The notes under the pieces: generated by a model | Databases searched by the model: none | Told to the model about the DNA's origin: nothing | Seen by the model: the letters and a program-made list of their open reading frames with translations, nothing else | Position numbers and translations under genes: made by a program | Origin: Paraburkholderia atlantica | GTDB taxonomy: Bacteria; Pseudomonadota; Gammaproteobacteria; Burkholderiales; Burkholderiaceae | NCBI RefSeq assembly: GCF_009362785.1 | Contig: NZ_WHNQ01000007.1 | Span: 186,001-250,000, forward strand | Length of the DNA: 64,000 bases | Direction: 5' to 3' | Shown: piece by piece, positions 16,585 to 29,318 of the stretch | Numbering within the stretch: position 1 is the first letter of the stretch | Layout: every line of letters begins with the position of its first letter

Positions 16585-17964
16585 ATGGACGAACAACAAA
16601 AGCACCCGGAAACCCAACGCCCTGCCGCTTCCCAACCGTCCGCGAGCGGCGCGCAATCGAGCGCGCCCGGCGCGGTGAAACGCCACCGCGGCCGCACTGT
16701 CGCGCTGATCGTCGCGGCGCTGGTCGTGCTCGGCGTCGTACTGTGGCGCTGGCATCCGTGGGGCAGCCCCGGCAGCGGCGCGAGCGCGCCGGGTGCCGCG
16801 AGCGGCGCGCGCAGTGGCCGCTTGGGCCGCGGCGGTCCGAACGCAATGGCCAACATGCCACAGCCGGTGCACGTCGCCGCCGCGACGCAGGGCGAGATGC
16901 CGGTCGTGCTGACCGCGCTCGGCACGGTCACGCCGCTTGCCACCGTCACGGTGCTGCCACAGCTGAGCGGCGTGCTGCAGGACGTCTATTTCAAGGAAGG
17001 CCAGATGGTCAAGAAGGGCGACGTGCTGGCCCAGATCGACCCGCGTCCGTATGAGATTTCGTTGCGCAACGCCGAGGGCACGCTGGTGCGCGACCAGGCG
17101 CTGCTCGCCACCGCCCGTCTCGATCTGAAGCGTTATCAGACGCTGCTCGCGCAAGACTCGATCGCGAGTCAGCAGGTCGACACGCAGGCGTCGCTGGTGC
17201 GGCAATACGAAGGCACGGTGAAGGCCGACCAGGCGAACGTCGACAGCTTCAAGCTCGACCTCGTATACGCGCGCATCACCGCGCCGGTGTCGGGACGCGT
17301 CGGTCTGCGTCAGGTCGACCCGGGCAACTACGTGACCTCGGGCCTCGCCAACGGCATCGTCGTGATTACGCAGCTCGATCCGATCAGCGTGTTGTTTACG
17401 ACCTCCGAAGACAATCTGCAGCAGATCATCCAGCACACGCGCAACGGCGAGTCGCTGTCGGCCACCGCGTACGACCGCAGCAACACGCATCCGCTCGAAG
17501 TCGGCTCGCTGAAGACGATGGACAACCAGATCGACACCACCACCGGCACGATCAAGCTGCGCGCGATCTTCGAGAACAAGGACAACGGCCTGTTCCCGAA
17601 CCAGTTCGTCAATACGCGTCTGCTCGTCGATACGATCAAGGACGCGGTGATCGTGCCGACCTCGGCGGTGCTCAACGGCTCGCAGGGTACCTTCGTGTAC
17701 ATCGTGAAGCCCGACAACACGGTCACCGTGCGCCAGGTCAAGGTCGGCCCGGTCGATGGCGAGCGCACCAGCATCCAGTCGGGTCTCGCGGTCGGCGAAC
17801 GCGTCGTGATCGACGGTTCGGACCGGCTGCGCGAAGGCTCGAAGATCACGATCCCGGCCGAACGGCCGCGTGGCGCGTCCGGCGCGCACGGCGCGAGCGC
17901 TCCGGCGGCCGCCTCGGGCGCGCACGAGCGTCGCGGCCGGCGCGCGTCGCAAGCATCGCAATAA
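16585..17964 (+). CDS. mdtA: RND efflux periplasmic adaptor (MdtA-like)
   Basis: A 459-residue membrane fusion protein that links an RND pump to an outer-membrane channel. Residues about 35-55 form the N-terminal membrane anchor (VALIVAALVVLGVVL). The lipoyl half-domains (VTVLPQLSGVLQDV...KKGDVLAQIDPR and VYARITAPVSGRVGL), an alpha-hairpin between them (LLATARLDLKRYQTLLAQD) and the beta-barrel/membrane-proximal region follow. ATG 16585 is chosen because the preceding in-frame codons are Arg-rich and unlike the family. The C-terminus is Ala/Gly/Arg-rich. The gene is followed 23 bases later by the first pump gene. Confidence 0.92.
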   Translation: MDEQQKHPETQRPAASQPSASGAQSSAPGAVKRHRGRTVALIVAALVVLGVVLWRWHPWGSPGSGASAPGAASGARSGRLGRGGPNAMANMPQPVHVAAATQGEMPVVLTALGTVTPLATVTVLPQLSGVLQDVYFKEGQMVKKGDVLAQIDPRPYEISLRNAEGTLVRDQALLATARLDLKRYQTLLAQDSIASQQVDTQASLVRQYEGTVKADQANVDSFKLDLVYARITAPVSGRVGLRQVDPGNYVTSGLANGIVVITQLDPISVLFTTSEDNLQQIIQHTRNGESLSATAYDRSNTHPLEVGSLKTMDNQIDTTTGTIKLRAIFENKDNGLFPNQFVNTRLLVDTIKDAVIVPTSAVLNGSQGTFVYIVKPDNTVTVRQVKVGPVDGERTSIQSGLAVGERVVIDGSDRLREGSKITIPAERPRGASGAHGASAPAAASGAHERRGRRASQASQ

Positions 17965-17987
17965 AGTAAAGGCACGGCACTTACCGC

Positions 17988-20900
17988 ATGAATCCATCCC
18001 GCGCTTTTATTCTGCGTCCCGTCGGCACCGCGCTGCTGATGGCGGCGATCATGCTGGTCGGCCTCGTCGCGCTGCGCTTTCTGCCGCTGTCCGCGCTGCC
18101 CGAGGTCGACTATCCGACGATCCAGGTGCAGACCTTCTATCCGGGCGCGAGCCCGGACGTGATGACGTCGTCGGTGACGGCGCCGCTCGAGCGGCAGTTC
18201 GGGCAGATGCCGTCGCTGAACCAGATGTCGTCGCAAAGCTCGGCCGGCTCGTCGATCATCACGCTGCAGTTCAGCCTCGACCTGCCGCTCGACATCGCCG
18301 AGCAGGAAGTCCAGGCGGCGATCAACGCGGCGGGCAACCTGCTGCCGTCCGACCTGCCCGCGCCGCCGATCTACGCTAAGGTCAACCCGGCCGACGCGCC
18401 GATCATCACGCTCGCGATCACGTCGAAAACGCTGCCGCTCACGCAGGTGCAGGATCTCGCCGACACGCGTCTCGCGCAGAAGATCTCGCAGGTCGCGGGG
18501 GTGGGTCTCGTGAGCCTGTCGGGCGGCCAGCGCCCGGCGATCCGCATTCAGGCTAACCCGCGCGCGCTCGCCGCGTACGGGCTGAATCTCGATGATCTGC
18601 GCACCACGATCTCGAACCTGAACGTCAACACGCCGAAGGGCAATTTCGACGGCCCGACGCGCAACTACACGATCAATTCGAATGACCAGCTGACCGACGC
18701 CGACGAGTACAAGAGCGCCGTCGTCGCGTACAAGAACGGCCGCCCCGTGATGCTGACCGACGTCGCGAGCATCGTGCCGGGTCCGGAGAACACGAAGCTC
18801 GGCGCGTGGGTTAACGACACGCCCGCGATCATCCTGAACGTGCAGCGCCAGCCGGGTGCGAACGTGATCCAGGTGGTCGACAGCATCAAGGCGCTGCTGC
18901 CGCGCTTGCAGCAGTCGCTGCCCGCCGCGCTCGAGGTCGAGGTCGTCACCGATCGCACCACCACGATCCGCGCGTCGGTGCGCGACGTGCAGTTCGAACT
19001 GGCGATGTCGGTCGTGCTGGTCGTGCTGGTGATGTACCTGTTCCTCGCCAACATCTACGCGACGATCATTCCGAGCCTGTCGGTGCCGCTGTCGCTGATC
19101 GGCACGCTCGCGGTGATGTACCTGTGCGGCTTCTCGCTCGACAATTTATCGCTGATGGCGCTGACCATCGCGACCGGCTTCGTCGTCGACGACGCGATCG
19201 TGATGATCGAGAACATCGCGCGCTACGTCGAGGAAGGCGACTCGGCGCTCGAAGCCGCGCTGAAGGGCTCGAAGCAGATCGGCTTCACGATCATTTCGCT
19301 GACGGTCTCGCTGATCGCGGTGCTGATTCCGCTGCTCTTCATGGGCGACGTGGTCGGCCGCCTGTTCCATGAATTCGCGATCACGCTCGCGGTGACGATC
19401 GTCATCTCCGCGGTCGTGTCGCTGACGCTCGTGCCGATGATGTGCGCGAAGCTGTTGCGCCACACGCCGCCGCACGACAGTCACCGTTTCGAGGCGAAGG
19501 CGCACCGCTTCATAGACTGGGTGATCGCGCGCTACGCGGTCGCGCTCACGTGGGTGCTGAACCGTCAGCGCTCCACGCTGGTCGTAGCTGTCCTCACGCT
19601 GGTGCTGACCGGCCTGCTGTACGTGTTCATACCGAAGGGCTTCTTCCCGGTGCAGGACACCGGCGTGATCCAGGCGATCACGCAGATGCCGCAGTCGGTG
19701 TCGTTCGCGTCGATGGCCGAGCGACAGCAGGCGCTCGCCGACCAGATCCTGAAGAACCCGGACGTCGAAAGCCTGACCTCGTTCATCGGTGTGGACGGCA
19801 GCAACATCACGCTGAACAGCGGCCGCATGCTGATCAATCTGAAGCCGCGCGACGACCGCAGCAACGCCGCGAGCGAAGTGATCCGCCAGTTGCAGAAGGA
19901 CGTCGCGCATATTCCGGGCGCGTCGCTGTACATGCAGCCGGTGCAGGACCTGACGATCGATTCGACGGTCAGCCCGACGCAGTATCAGTTCATGCTGACC
20001 GATCCGAACATCGGCGAATTCACCACGTGGGTGCCGAAGCTGGTCGAGCGCCTGAAGCAGTCGCCCGAACTCGCCGACGTCGCGACCGATCTGCAGGACA
20101 ACGGCCGCTCGGTGTTCATCGAGATCGACCGCGCGACCGCCGCGCGCTTCGGCATCACGCCGGCCACGATCGACAGCGCGCTGTACGACGCGTTCGGCCA
20201 GCGCATCATTTCGACGATCTTCACGCAGTCGAACCAGTACCGCGTGATTCTCGAAGCGCAGCCGACGATGCAGCACTACACCACGTCGCTGAACTCGATC
20301 TACCTGCCCTCTTCCACGGCGGCGGGCGGCCAGGTGCCGCTGTCTTCGATCGCGAGGTTCATCGAGCGGCCCGCGCCGCTGCTGGTCACGCACCTGAGCC
20401 AGTTCCCGGCCACCACGGTGTCGTTCAACCTTGCGCCGGGTTCGTCGCTCGGCGCGGCCGTGAAGGCGATCGAACAGGCCGAAAAGGACATCGGCCTGCC
20501 CGCGTCGTTCCAGACGCGCTTCCAGGGCGCGGCGCTCGCGTTCCAGGCGTCGCTCGCGAACGAGCTGTTCCTGATCCTCGCGGCGATCGTCACGATGTAC
20601 ATCGTGCTCGGCGTGCTGTACGAGAGCTTCATCCATCCGATCACGATCCTGTCCACTCTTCCATCGGCCGGCGTCGGCGCGCTGCTCGCGCTGCTGATCA
20701 CCGGCCACGATCTCGACATTATCGGCATCATCGGCATCGTGCTTTTGATCGGTATCGTGAAGAAGAACGCGATCATGATGATCGACTTCGCGCTCTACGC
20801 CGAGCGCGAGGAAGGCAAGCCGCCGCGCGAGGCGATCTACCAGGCGTGTCTGCTGCGTTTCCGGCCGATCCTGATGACCACCCTCGCCGCGCTGCTCGGC

Positions 20901-21122
20901 GCGCTGCCGCTGATGCTCGGCACCGGCGCGGGCTCTGAGCTGCGCCGGCCGCTCGGTATCGCGATCGCCGGCGGCCTGATCGTGAGCCAGCTGCTGACGC
21001 TGTTCACGACGCCGGTGATCTACCTCGCGTTCGATTCGCTCGGCCGCCGGCTGCGCGAGCGCTTTAACCGCGGCGATTCGTCCGGTAGCGCCACGCCGCC
21101 CGCCACCGATGCAGGGAACTGA
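17988..21122 (+). CDS. mdtB: RND multidrug efflux permease (MdtB-like)
   Basis: A 1044-residue inner-membrane proton/drug antiporter of the HAE1 RND family. It has twelve membrane helices in two repeats, with two large periplasmic loops. The helix-4 proton-relay aspartates lie in [14 protein letters not shown]. Repeat-1 and repeat-2 motifs include [13 protein letters not shown] and [15 protein letters not shown]. MdtB and MdtC form a mixed trimer in the characterised E. coli system. The neighbouring MdtC-like gene begins 4 bases after the stop, which supports tight co-expression. MdtB is assigned because it is the first of the pair and has the usual length. Confidence 0.93.
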   Translation: MNPSRAFILRPVGTALLMAAIMLVGLVALRFLPLSALPEVDYPTIQVQTFYPGASPDVMTSSVTAPLERQFGQMPSLNQMSSQSSAGSSIITLQFSLDLPLDIAEQEVQAAINAAGNLLPSDLPAPPIYAKVNPADAPIITLAITSKTLPLTQVQDLADTRLAQKISQVAGVGLVSLSGGQRPAIRIQANPRALAAYGLNLDDLRTTISNLNVNTPKGNFDGPTRNYTINSNDQLTDADEYKSAVVAYKNGRPVMLTDVASIVPGPENTKLGAWVNDTPAIILNVQRQPGANVIQVVDSIKALLPRLQQSLPAALEVEVVTDRTTTIRASVRDVQFELAMSVVLVVLVMYLFLANIYATIIPSLSVPLSLIGTLAVMYLCGFSLDNLSLMALTIATGFVVDDAIVMIENIARYVEEGDSALEAALKGSKQIGFTIISLTVSLIAVLIPLLFMGDVVGRLFHEFAITLAVTIVISAVVSLTLVPMMCAKLLRHTPPHDSHRFEAKAHRFIDWVIARYAVALTWVLNRQRSTLVVAVLTLVLTGLLYVFIPKGFFPVQDTGVIQAITQMPQSVSFASMAERQQALADQILKNPDVESLTSFIGVDGSNITLNSGRMLINLKPRDDRSNAASEVIRQLQKDVAHIPGASLYMQPVQDLTIDSTVSPTQYQFMLTDPNIGEFTTWVPKLVERLKQSPELADVATDLQDNGRSVFIEIDRATAARFGITPATIDSALYDAFGQRIISTIFTQSNQYRVILEAQPTMQHYTTSLNSIYLPSSTAAGGQVPLSSIARFIERPAPLLVTHLSQFPATTVSFNLAPGSSLGAAVKAIEQAEKDIGLPASFQTRFQGAALAFQASLANELFLILAAIVTMYIVLGVLYESFIHPITILSTLPSAGVGALLALLITGHDLDIIGIIGIVLLIGIVKKNAIMMIDFALYAEREEGKPPREAIYQACLLRFRPILMTTLAALLGALPLMLGTGAGSELRRPLGIAIAGGLIVSQLLTLFTTPVIYLAFDSLGRRLRERFNRGDSSGSATPPATDAGN

Positions 21123-21125
21123 GCG

Positions 21126-24467
<3,342 letters not shown>

Positions 24468-24484
24468 TGTAGTGGAAGTGGCGC

Positions 24485-24949
24485 TCACAGCTTCTGCTCG
24501 ATGGCCAGCGAGAAGATCCGCTGCCATCGGCGCGCCACCCGCTCGTTCGACATCGGCACGAGCCACTCGCCGCGCCGTGTGTCCTTGACCTTCACCGCGA
24601 GCCGCGCCTGTGCGTCGCGGCCCTGTGCTTCGGCGCCGAGCAGATCCGCGAAGATATACGCACCCTGCTCGTCGCCGACGCGAATCTCGCAAAGCCGCTT
24701 GGCCGCCGCGAGCCGCACCGAACCCCAACTGCCCTTCAGCTCGTGCGTCCAGTCGCCGTCGCGCACGTTCGGCGCGACTTCGCGGCGCCGCTGCCGCCAG
24801 TACGCGAGCGCACCGGCAATCAGCAACGCAACCAGTACCGCCACGCTTTCCGCCACCGCCAGCCCCAAACTGGCCCGCAGCGCATCGAAGGCGCGTACCG
24901 CGCCGTACCCCAGCGCGACCAGCGCAATCAACGCAACGAGAATCGGCAT
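24485..24949 (-). CDS. Small inner-membrane protein of unknown function
   Basis: A 154-residue protein not recognised by family. The first about 50 residues contain two hydrophobic segments (LVALIALVALGYGAV and VAVLVALLIAGALAYW) followed by a basic RQRRR, which suggests a membrane anchor with the C-terminal domain in the cytoplasm. The C-terminal domain (about 60-150) is mixed alpha/beta with WTHELKGSWGSVRLA and RRWQRIFSLAIEQ. It is convergent with the efflux operon and precedes the peroxiredoxin gene on the opposite side. Codon use is like its neighbours, so it is probably a real gene. Confidence 0.65.
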   Translation of the reverse strand: MPILVALIALVALGYGAVRAFDALRASLGLAVAESVAVLVALLIAGALAYWRQRRREVAPNVRDGDWTHELKGSWGSVRLAAAKRLCEIRVGDEQGAYIFADLLGAEAQGRDAQARLAVKVKDTRRGEWLVPMSNERVARRWQRIFSLAIEQKL

Positions 24950-25019
24950 CGCAAGCTCATCCGGTAAATGGTGTTAGCCTGGCACGAGCAACAGGCGATG
25001 CCGCGCGCGCGCCCTTCAC

Positions 25020-25583
25020 TCACTGCCCCTTATGCGCGGCCGCCCACTCCTTGAGCGCGTTCAGCGTGTTCTCGACATGCTTGTCGGGCTGCAGGCTCGT
25101 GTACTCGTAGATGATCTTGCCTTCGGGCGAGATCACGTACGACACGCGATTCGCCATGCCGGCCTTCATCGGCAAGGCCGCGTCGTATGCGTTGATCACC
25201 TTCGCGTCGGCGTCCGCCGCGACCGGGAATTTGCTGCGGCATTCGCTGACCGAGAACTTCGTCAGCGTATCGATGTTGTCGTGCGACACGCCGATCACCG
25301 TCGCACCGTACTTCTTGTATTCGTCGACCGCATCGGCGAACTCGTGCGCCTCGATCGTGCAGCCCTTCGTGAACGCGGCCGGATAGAAGTACAGCACGAC
25401 CGGCCCCTTCTTCAGCTGATCGGCCAGCGAATACGTGTAGGTCTTGCCGCCGAGCGAGGCCTCGGCGGTGAACGCCGGTGCCGTATCGCCGGGCTTCAGG
25501 GTTGCCGAGGCGAGCGGCGAATGCATTGCGAATCCGAACGCCATGACGGCGGCCAATACCGCCGGTATGTGTTTTGTCTTCAT
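25020..25583 (-). CDS. Exported peroxiredoxin (AhpC/TSA, BCP-like)
   Basis: A 187-residue thiol peroxidase. Residues 1-26 are a signal peptide (MAFGFAMHSPLASA), so the mature protein should lie in the periplasm. The mature part has GDTAPAFTA, the peroxidatic Cys75 in AAFTKGCTIEAHEF, and a second cysteine in SVSECRSKFPV that may resolve the disulfide, as in the BCP/PrxQ group. ATG 25583 has GGAGGA at ideal spacing. The usual PxxxTPGCT motif is changed to AAFTKGCT, retaining Thr and Cys. It stands alone between the small membrane protein and the EAL-HDOD gene. Confidence 0.9.
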   Translation of the reverse strand: MKTKHIPAVLAAVMAFGFAMHSPLASATLKPGDTAPAFTAEASLGGKTYTYSLADQLKKGPVVLYFYPAAFTKGCTIEAHEFADAVDEYKKYGATVIGVSHDNIDTLTKFSVSECRSKFPVAADADAKVINAYDAALPMKAGMANRVSYVISPEGKIIYEYTSLQPDKHVENTLNALKEWAAAHKGQ

Positions 25584-25753
25584 CTGCTCCTCCATGCGTG
25601 AGCGCACGCAGTTGATCCGGTCCATCGAAGCAGCTTCGGCCGGCGTTACAGGCCGCCGCTGAACGGTCTATTGGACCACGGATGCGCACGCGGCGTCGGT
25701 GGGCGCCCGGAACACAAGCAAATCGAAAGGGTGCGGCGCGCGGGCCCAGCGCA

Positions 25754-27055
25754 TCAAGCGTCCGGCTCCGCCACGTGCGCGCCGAACCACGCCGCCGCCG
25801 ACAGATTCAGCTGCGATAGCACGTCGGGCGTCAGCGCGTGAAAGCCCGCCGCCGTCGCGACCGGCGCGGCGTCACCGCCCTCGCCCGCGACCTCGGCGAT
25901 CAGCAGCAGCGCGCCCAGTTCGCCCTTGCGCGCGACGATCGCCTCGCGGATCTGCGGCGCGAGTCCGAGCTTTTCGAGCACCGCGTCCGGCGTACTGTCG
26001 AGCACGATGTGCACCAGCGAAAAAATCCCGGTCATGAACGCGGCATCGGCGAATTCGCCGTCGGCCGGACGCAGCCAGTTCGCGGCAAGCTCCATGAAGC
26101 GCGAGCGCGTCGCGGCCAGTTGCACGAGCGGATCGGCGCGCCACGGCAGGTCGCCGGTGTCCGCGTACAGCAGCAGTTGCGCCCAGCGCGCGATCTGCCG
26201 CGTGCCGGTCGCGATGATCGCCTCGCGCAGCGACGCGATGTTGCGCCCGAGGCCGAACGCGCTCGAATTGACGAGCCGCAGCAGTTGCACGACCACGCCC
26301 GGATTGACCTTCAGCTCCGCCTCGAGCTCGACGATGCCGGCGTCGCGCGACAGCAGCGCGAGCAGCCGCAGCAGGCCCGGGCGCAGCGAGCGGTTGCGCG
26401 GCGCGGCCAGCACCTGCGGCCGCGCGAAGAAGTAGCCCTGGAACAGATCGAAGCCGAGCTCGTGAGCGAGTGCGAAGTCCTCGCGCGTTTCGACCTTCTC
26501 GGCGAGCAGCGTCTTGCCGTAGCCGCGCAAGGCCGCAGCGAGCTCGGCGACCTTGCGGCGCGGCGTTTGCAGGAAGTCGATCTTGACGATGTCGGCGTAC
26601 GGCAGCATCGCCCTCAGCTCGTCGGTCAGGTCGTGCACGTCGTCGAGCGCGACCTGAAAGCCGGCGCAATGCAGCTCGTCGAGCCGACGCGCGAGCGAAG
26701 CGTCGTAACGCACCGTTTCGAGGATTTCGAGCACGAAGCGCTCGGGCGGCATCAGATGGACGATGTCGCTAAAGAGCAGCCCGCGGTCGATATTGACGAA
26801 GCCGCGATGCTGACCGAGCACGGCCGGCACGCCGATTCCGCCGATCGTGCGCGCGACCACCTGCGCGGTGGCCTGCGCGTCGTCGCTGATTTCGGCGTAG
26901 TTGTACGTTCCGGCACGGAACAGCAGCTCGTAGGCGTGAAGCGCCCCATCCCGATCCAGAATCGGCTGGCGGCCGACATAGACGTACTGGGGGACCGCGT
27001 CCGGGTGCCCGCGCTCAGGATAGCCGGCCGACGCGCCGGCGGCGACATCACGCAC
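25754..27055 (-). CDS. EAL-HDOD (YuxH-type) signalling protein
   Basis: A 433-residue cytoplasmic protein. The N-terminal half is a degenerate EAL domain: YVGRQPILDRDGALHAYELLFRAG starts it, but the catalytic EAL becomes ELL and the metal-binding residues are not kept, so it is probably a non-enzymatic c-di-GMP or protein-binding module. The C-terminal half is an HDOD domain (ELKVNPGVVVQLLRLVNSSAFG, ARWAQLLLYAD, FMELAANWL). This architecture is typical of YuxH/CdgJ-like proteins that affect motility or adhesion. It is divergent from a GGDEF-EAL gene, with sigma-28-like sites between them. A near-paralogue lies at 30877-32253. Confidence 0.9.
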   Translation of the reverse strand: MRDVAAGASAGYPERGHPDAVPQYVYVGRQPILDRDGALHAYELLFRAGTYNYAEISDDAQATAQVVARTIGGIGVPAVLGQHRGFVNIDRGLLFSDIVHLMPPERFVLEILETVRYDASLARRLDELHCAGFQVALDDVHDLTDELRAMLPYADIVKIDFLQTPRRKVAELAAALRGYGKTLLAEKVETREDFALAHELGFDLFQGYFFARPQVLAAPRNRSLRPGLLRLLALLSRDAGIVELEAELKVNPGVVVQLLRLVNSSAFGLGRNIASLREAIIATGTRQIARWAQLLLYADTGDLPWRADPLVQLAATRSRFMELAANWLRPADGEFADAAFMTGIFSLVHIVLDSTPDAVLEKLGLAPQIREAIVARKGELGALLLIAEVAGEGGDAAPVATAAGFHALTPDVLSQLNLSAAAWFGAHVAEPDA

Positions 27056-27195
27056 CTCGACGTCCCGCGGAACGGGCCGTGGGGCGCTGGCGGACCTGAT
27101 GACGGAGCGTTCGAAGATGGATCATCGGTGCAAGGTTCGGAAAGTCTACGCAGCGCGACGCCTCAGCGCCGCCAAATTAAGGGAGATTCGCCGTA

Positions 27196-27223
27196 TTAAC
27201 GGCCGCGAAGCGGCGTCACTTTA
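27196..27223 (-). promoter_or_regulatory. Sigma-28 (FliA)-like promoter for the EAL-HDOD gene
   Basis: On the minus strand, TAAA (27223-27220) is followed after 16 bases by GCCGTTAA, which differs at one position from the flagellar box GCCGATAA. The usual gap is 15, so the spacing is one base long. It lies about 140 bases before ATG 27055. Confidence 0.35.
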
Positions 27224-27287
27224 ACCGAATCGTCCCGGCGACGGCAGCGGCCGAGGCATTACCAGATGTTTTTCTCCTCGCGCCGCT

Positions 27288-27314
27288 AAAGATTTCCCCG
27301 CTAGCGTCGTTATC
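27288..27314 (+). promoter_or_regulatory. Sigma-28 (FliA)-like promoter for the GGDEF-EAL gene
   Basis: TAAAGATT, 11 bases, GTCGTTAT. The -35 matches TAAAGTTT at seven of eight and the -10 matches GCCGATAA at five of eight, with correct spacing. It lies about 95 bases before ATG 27409. Weak alone, but paired with the opposite-strand site. Confidence 0.3.
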
Positions 27315-27408
27315 TCGTTCTGATGGGGCGGCCTGCTATCTCCCGGCCGCCCGGACCGGCGGACAAGCAGCCCCGCCCGCGGACGAACCCAGGTTGCCAG
27401 CGACGAAC

Positions 27409-29223
27409 ATGGAAGCGAACACGATCACCGCGCCCCGCCGGGGCTCCTTGCGCACGGTCATCGACCGGCTGCGGACGTTCGGCCGGCGCGAGGACGACGA
27501 CCGGCCGAGCAGCGCGAACCGCCCGCCCCCACTGGAACAGGTGGTAGGCGCGGTCGACCTGCTCGCCCACGTCGACGATGCGCTGCGCTTCATCTACGTG
27601 TCCGACGCGAGCCTGCGCTTCATCGGCTATCACCGCGAATACCTGAAAACCGCGACGCTGCACGATCTGGTCGCCCCCGCCGACGTGCCGCGCCTCGATG
27701 CGCTGCTCAAGCAGGCGGCGGCCTCGGGCAACGTCGAGAAAGCGACGCTCGGGCTCGTCAAGTCGCTGACCTATCCGATCACGGTCGAGCTGCGGGTCGT
27801 GCGCAGCAGCCACGACGGCGTCGACGGCTACGCGATCGCCGGCTTCGACGTGTCGTCGTGGCGCGCCACCGAAGAGCGGCTGACCCAGGCGCTGCATCTG
27901 GACCGGCTGACCAGTCTGCCGAACCAGTCGGGTCTGGTGCACGCGCTGCTCGACGCACAACAGAAGGCCGACGCGCACGGCACGCCGGTCGCGCTGCTGC
28001 TGCTCGATCTCGACGACTATCAGCGGGTGAACCGCGCGCTCGGCTACGACGCCGGCGACGAGATGCTGCGCGACACGTCGCGGCGCCTGTTGAACATGAC
28101 GAGCCCGAACGAAACGATCGCGCGGATCGCCAGCGACGAGTTCGCGATCCTCGTGAAGCCTGCCGCGAGCCGCACCGACGCGGCGGCCGCCGCCGAAGCG
28201 CTGGCGCGGCGTCTGTTGACCGCGATCCAGCAGCCGTACGTGTTCAAGGGTCAGCAGGTCCATCTGTCGGCCAGCATCGGCATCGCGCTGTACCCGGACG
28301 TGCGCCATGCCAACGACACCGGCGGCCACGATACCCACCTGCTGCGCTGGGCCGACCACGCGCTGTTGCAGGCGAAGGCCGCGGGCGGCAACACGCTCGC
28401 GTTCTACGTGCCGGACGACAACCCGGCCGACGCCGAGCGTCTGAAGCTCGAGGCCGACCTCTACGACGGCGTACGCAACGGCGAGTTTTCGCTACACTTC
28501 CAGCCGATCACGAGCAGCCGCACGCGGGGCGTGGTCGGTGTCGAGGCGTTGATCCGCTGGACGCATCCGGTGCATGGCCTCGTGCCGCCGTCGATGTTCA
28601 TTCCGCTCGCGGAGTCGATCGGGCTGATCAACTTCCTCGGCAACTGGGTGATGAAGGTCGCGTGCATGCAGCTGATCCAGTGGGACGCGAAGGGCATCCC
28701 GCTGCAGTACGTGGCCGTCAACGTGTCGCCGCAGCAGTTTCGCGATCCGCGCTTCAAGGACTCGGTGCGCGAGGCGATCGAGCTGACCGGCATCGATCCG
28801 CGCCGGCTCGTGTTCGAGATCACCGAAAGTCTGCTGATGCACGACCCGGCGCACGCGAAGGGCTTGCTCGAAGACCTGACCGCGATGGGCATCCGCTTCG
28901 CCGTCGACGACTTCGGCACCGGCTATTCGAGCCTCGCGTACCTGCAGCGCTTTCCGCTCGCGAAGCTGAAGATCGACCGGAGTTTCGTCGAGAATCTGCT
29001 AACCTCGCGAAACGATCAGGCAATCGTTAGCGCTGTGGTCGGCCTTGCGCAGACGCTCGACCTCGAACTGGTTGCCGAGGGCGTGGAAACGGAAGCGCAG
29101 CGCACCCTGCTCACCGAGATGGGCTGCGATCACATTCAGGGCTGGCTCGTCTGCAAGGCGTTGCCGTCCGAAGAACTCGCGCAGCGCTTCGAAACGCGCG
29201 AGCTTCAACTGCACGGCGCATAA
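27409..29223 (+). CDS. PAS-GGDEF-EAL protein, probable c-di-GMP phosphodiesterase
   Basis: A 604-residue cytoplasmic protein with a PAS domain (about 45-160), GGDEF domain (about 170-325) and EAL domain (about 345-595). The cyclase signature is degenerate: GGDEF reads ASDEF in IARIASDEFAIL, so synthesis is unlikely. The EAL domain keeps EALIRW, the DDFGTGYSSLAYL loop and KIDRSFV, so hydrolysis of c-di-GMP is likely. ATG 27409 is preferred over a TTG five codons upstream. It is followed by an HDOD gene 95 bases later. It lies divergently from an EAL-HDOD protein, suggesting a joint role in the motility/biofilm switch. Confidence 0.9.
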   Translation: MEANTITAPRRGSLRTVIDRLRTFGRREDDDRPSSANRPPPLEQVVGAVDLLAHVDDALRFIYVSDASLRFIGYHREYLKTATLHDLVAPADVPRLDALLKQAAASGNVEKATLGLVKSLTYPITVELRVVRSSHDGVDGYAIAGFDVSSWRATEERLTQALHLDRLTSLPNQSGLVHALLDAQQKADAHGTPVALLLLDLDDYQRVNRALGYDAGDEMLRDTSRRLLNMTSPNETIARIASDEFAILVKPAASRTDAAAAAEALARRLLTAIQQPYVFKGQQVHLSASIGIALYPDVRHANDTGGHDTHLLRWADHALLQAKAAGGNTLAFYVPDDNPADAERLKLEADLYDGVRNGEFSLHFQPITSSRTRGVVGVEALIRWTHPVHGLVPPSMFIPLAESIGLINFLGNWVMKVACMQLIQWDAKGIPLQYVAVNVSPQQFRDPRFKDSVREAIELTGIDPRRLVFEITESLLMHDPAHAKGLLEDLTAMGIRFAVDDFGTGYSSLAYLQRFPLAKLKIDRSFVENLLTSRNDQAIVSAVVGLAQTLDLELVAEGVETEAQRTLLTEMGCDHIQGWLVCKALPSEELAQRFETRELQLHGA

Positions 29224-29318
29224 CGGGCGATGCAGACACGACGCCCAGGCAGCGGAACAAGCCGGCTCACGACCGGCATGGCATTCACTGGAACACGTAT
29301 GGTTTTTGCGGGACACAC

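Larger units (their letters stand above)
27056..27408. other. Divergent intergenic region of the c-di-GMP cluster
   Basis: 353 bases without a gene. It holds the divergent promoters of the EAL-HDOD and GGDEF-EAL genes. Two sigma-28-like sites, one per strand, are the only elements I can support. Confidence 0.4.
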